A stretch of 64,000 nucleotides of DNA, from the NCBI RefSeq assembly GCF_001419985.1, contig NZ_LJAL01000003.1, positions 62,001 through 126,000 of the forward strand, in the 5' to 3' direction. The stretch comes from Loktanella sp. 5RATIMAR09 (GTDB lineage Bacteria; Pseudomonadota; Alphaproteobacteria; Rhodobacterales; Rhodobacteraceae). This document shows positions 62,574 to 64,000 of this stretch, in pieces. Position numbers and translations under genes: made by a program. Within the stretch, counting starts at the first letter, position 1. The number at the start of each line of letters is the position of its first letter. The notes under the pieces are model-generated. The model did no database searches. It was not told where the DNA came from and worked only from the letters and a program-made list of their open reading frames with translations.

Positions 62574-64000
62574 TCATGCTGGAATTTTGGGGGCACGCGC
62601 GGCTTGAACCGATGCGGGCAGTTGAATAATGGCGCAGGCACCTGCGTGAGCGTGGCCTGCAAAAACCTCGGCATCAGTCAGCGTCAGCGTACCGCCGTGT
62701 TCTTCGATGATCTTCTTGACGATGGGCAGGCCAAGACCTGTCCCCTCGCCGCGCGTCGTCACATAAGGCTCGAACAGGCGCGCGCGATCTTCCGGCAGGC
62801 CGATCCCGTTGTCCGAGATTTTAATCGTTACTGTGTCTTTGTCCTTGGACATCCGCAGCTGGATTTCAGGGCGATAGCCCTCTGCTCCGTGACGGCTGAC
62901 ATAGGTTTCGGTCGCCTCGCCTGCGTTTTTCAGAAGGTTGGTCAGTGCCTGCCCGATCATGGTGTCATCCATATCGACCAAGACCTGTTCTTCGGGGATC
63001 TCGGCGGCAAAATGCACATCGGGCTGGCCTGCGATCTGCAAGGATAGCGCATCATGCACCAGCTGCGTCATGTCATTGATATGCAATTCCGGTTCCGGCA
63101 TGCGCGCGAATTTCGAAAACTCGTCCACAATACGGCGCAGGTCATTGGTCTGGCGTACAATCACATCCGTCATCTGTTCCAACTTGTCCGCATCATGGCC
63201 GACCTGACTATGGAACTTGCGTTTGATCCGTTCCGCCGACAGTTGGATGGGGGTAAGCGGGTTCTTGATCTCATGCGCGATCCGTCGCGCCACGTCGCCC
63301 CAGGCTGCCATGCGCTGCGCGCTGACCAGATCGGTGACATCATCAAAGGCCACAACATAGCCCTCCAACGTCCCATCCACATTGCGGCGCTGCGCCATCC
63401 GCACCAGCAGGCTTTCCTGTTGGCCCTTGCGGATCAGGTTCACCTGACCCTGCACGCTTTCACGGTCGGTTTCGCAGACCTGCGCAAACAGGTCGGCAAA
63501 TTCGGGAACGGCAACCGTGAGCGCGGTTTCTTCGGTGTGATCCCCCACGGATAACAAGCGGCTGGCAGAGGGGTTCACAAAGGTCACGCGGCCATAGGCA
63601 TCAAGCCCCACAACCCCCGATGTGACCGACCGCAACACAGAATCAAACAAACGCCCCCGCCGTTCGGTCCGCTGGTTTGTCTCAATGAGCTGGTCGCGCT
63701 GCCCCTTTAGGCGGCTTGTCATCTGGTTGAAGTAATGGCCCAGTTGCGAAATCTCGTCGTCGCCGTCGTCTTCGATCACGCGCACGTCAAGATCGCCCGA
63801 CCCCACACGCTGTGACGCAGACACCAAGCGGCCCACAGGCGTTGACAATCGCTCGGCAAAGACCAGACCGCCCCAGATCGCACCAAGGATCAGGATGAAT
63901 CCAAACCCCAGATAAAGCAGGCCGAACTGGAACAAAAGCTGGCCGCGCTCGTTCTGGAGTTCCTCATATTGCGCCACCGTTTCGGTCGTATCATCCAGCA
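62574..64000 (-). CDS. ntrY: Nitrogen sensor histidine kinase NtrY (5' end missing)
   Basis: The frame runs to the window end, so the amino terminus and first membrane segments lie outside. The visible 475 residues start with a final transmembrane segment (LLYLGFGFILILGAIWGGLV), followed by HAMP (STPVGRLVSASQRVGSGDLD), PAS (SGVVGLDAYGRVTFVNPSAS), HisKA (IAHEIKNPLTPIQLSAERIK with the phospho-His) and the HATPase domain (NLLKNAGEATE, DNGIGLP, GTGLGLPIV). It senses a nitrogen or redox signal and phosphorylates NtrX, encoded eight bases downstream. Confidence 0.95.
   Translation of the reverse strand, partial: LDDTTETVAQYEELQNERGQLLFQFGLLYLGFGFILILGAIWGGLVFAERLSTPVGRLVSASQRVGSGDLDVRVIEDDGDDEISQLGHYFNQMTSRLKGQRDQLIETNQRTERRGRLFDSVLRSVTSGVVGLDAYGRVTFVNPSASRLLSVGDHTEETALTVAVPEFADLFAQVCETDRESVQGQVNLIRKGQQESLLVRMAQRRNVDGTLEGYVVAFDDVTDLVSAQRMAAWGDVARRIAHEIKNPLTPIQLSAERIKRKFHSQVGHDADKLEQMTDVIVRQTNDLRRIVDEFSKFARMPEPELHINDMTQLVHDALSLQIAGQPDVHFAAEIPEEQVLVDMDDTMIGQALTNLLKNAGEATETYVSRHGAEGYRPEIQLRMSKDKDTVTIKISDNGIGLPEDRARLFEPYVTTRGEGTGLGLPIVKKIIEEHGGTLTLTDAEVFAGHAHAGACAIIQLPASVQAARAPKIPA

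Noticed and set aside
1-64000. tRNA, rRNA, CRISPR arrays, complete insertion sequences or prophage genes
   Set aside because: No GGTTCGAATCC-like T-arm, rRNA motif, regular repeat-spacer array, transposase or integrase sequence was found in any intergenic region or reading frame.

Overview
The window looks like chromosomal DNA of a marine Rhodobacteraceae (Roseobacter-group) alphaproteobacterium. It is GC-rich. The block ntrY-ntrX-trkA-trkH-hfq-hflX, an rpsB-tsf pair, TAXI-type TRAP uptake, PstSCAB-PhoUB regulation and a branched-chain-amino-acid-type ABC operon followed by a penicillin acylase are all typical of that group. The assignment rests on gene content and protein resemblance, not on a database search.

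Layout. 1-543: end of a HupE/UreJ membrane protein. 745-2464: rpsB and tsf. 2465-2852: a gene-free but strongly structured stretch that may encode a minus-strand small RNA or mini-ORF. 2853-4060: aroQ with a LuxR-type regulator. 4228-13586: an accessory island of five glycosyltransferase-2-like genes and one FkbM methyltransferase, in mixed orientation, including a 750-residue double transferase and a 900-residue transferase-methyltransferase-transferase fusion. 13751-22861: an inositol-type catabolic locus (iolD-iolC-iolB-aldolase, divergent from two Gfo/Idh/MocA dehydrogenases and a TIM-barrel isomerase) with a LacI-family regulator and LacI-like palindromes. 23088-29743: DctB/DctD two-component system upstream of a TAXI TRAP transporter. 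30004-32390: a Ca2+/Na+ antiporter and gnd. 32387-39732: the phosphate regulon phoR-pstS-pstC-pstA-pstB-phoU-phoB on the minus strand, with a Pho box. 39883-47412: housekeeping and conserved genes (gamma-carbonic-anhydrase-like protein, gmk, yicC, a PAS protein, class II DAHP synthase, a GlxA/AraC regulator, a DUF1963 protein). 47574-55825: an ABC uptake operon with two unannotated small proteins woven in by 4-base overlaps, ending in a penicillin acylase. 55905-56408: an AT-richer P-loop kinase that looks inserted. 56640-64000: hflX, hfq, trkH, trkA, ntrX and the 3' part of ntrY.

How the parts work together. Most operons are translationally coupled by ATGA or TGATG overlaps. All three periplasmic binding-protein genes (TAXI, pstS, ABC) are followed by a stable GC-rich hairpin before the downstream genes, a layout expected to give excess binding protein. 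The iol locus carries a perfect 16-bp TTGCAA..TTGCAA palindrome at its divergent promoter, and a 14-bp version lies upstream of the lacI unit, suggesting one regulator for both. No tRNA, rRNA, CRISPR array or complete insertion sequence was seen. The most unusual content is the glycosyltransferase island and the structured segment at 2465-2852.
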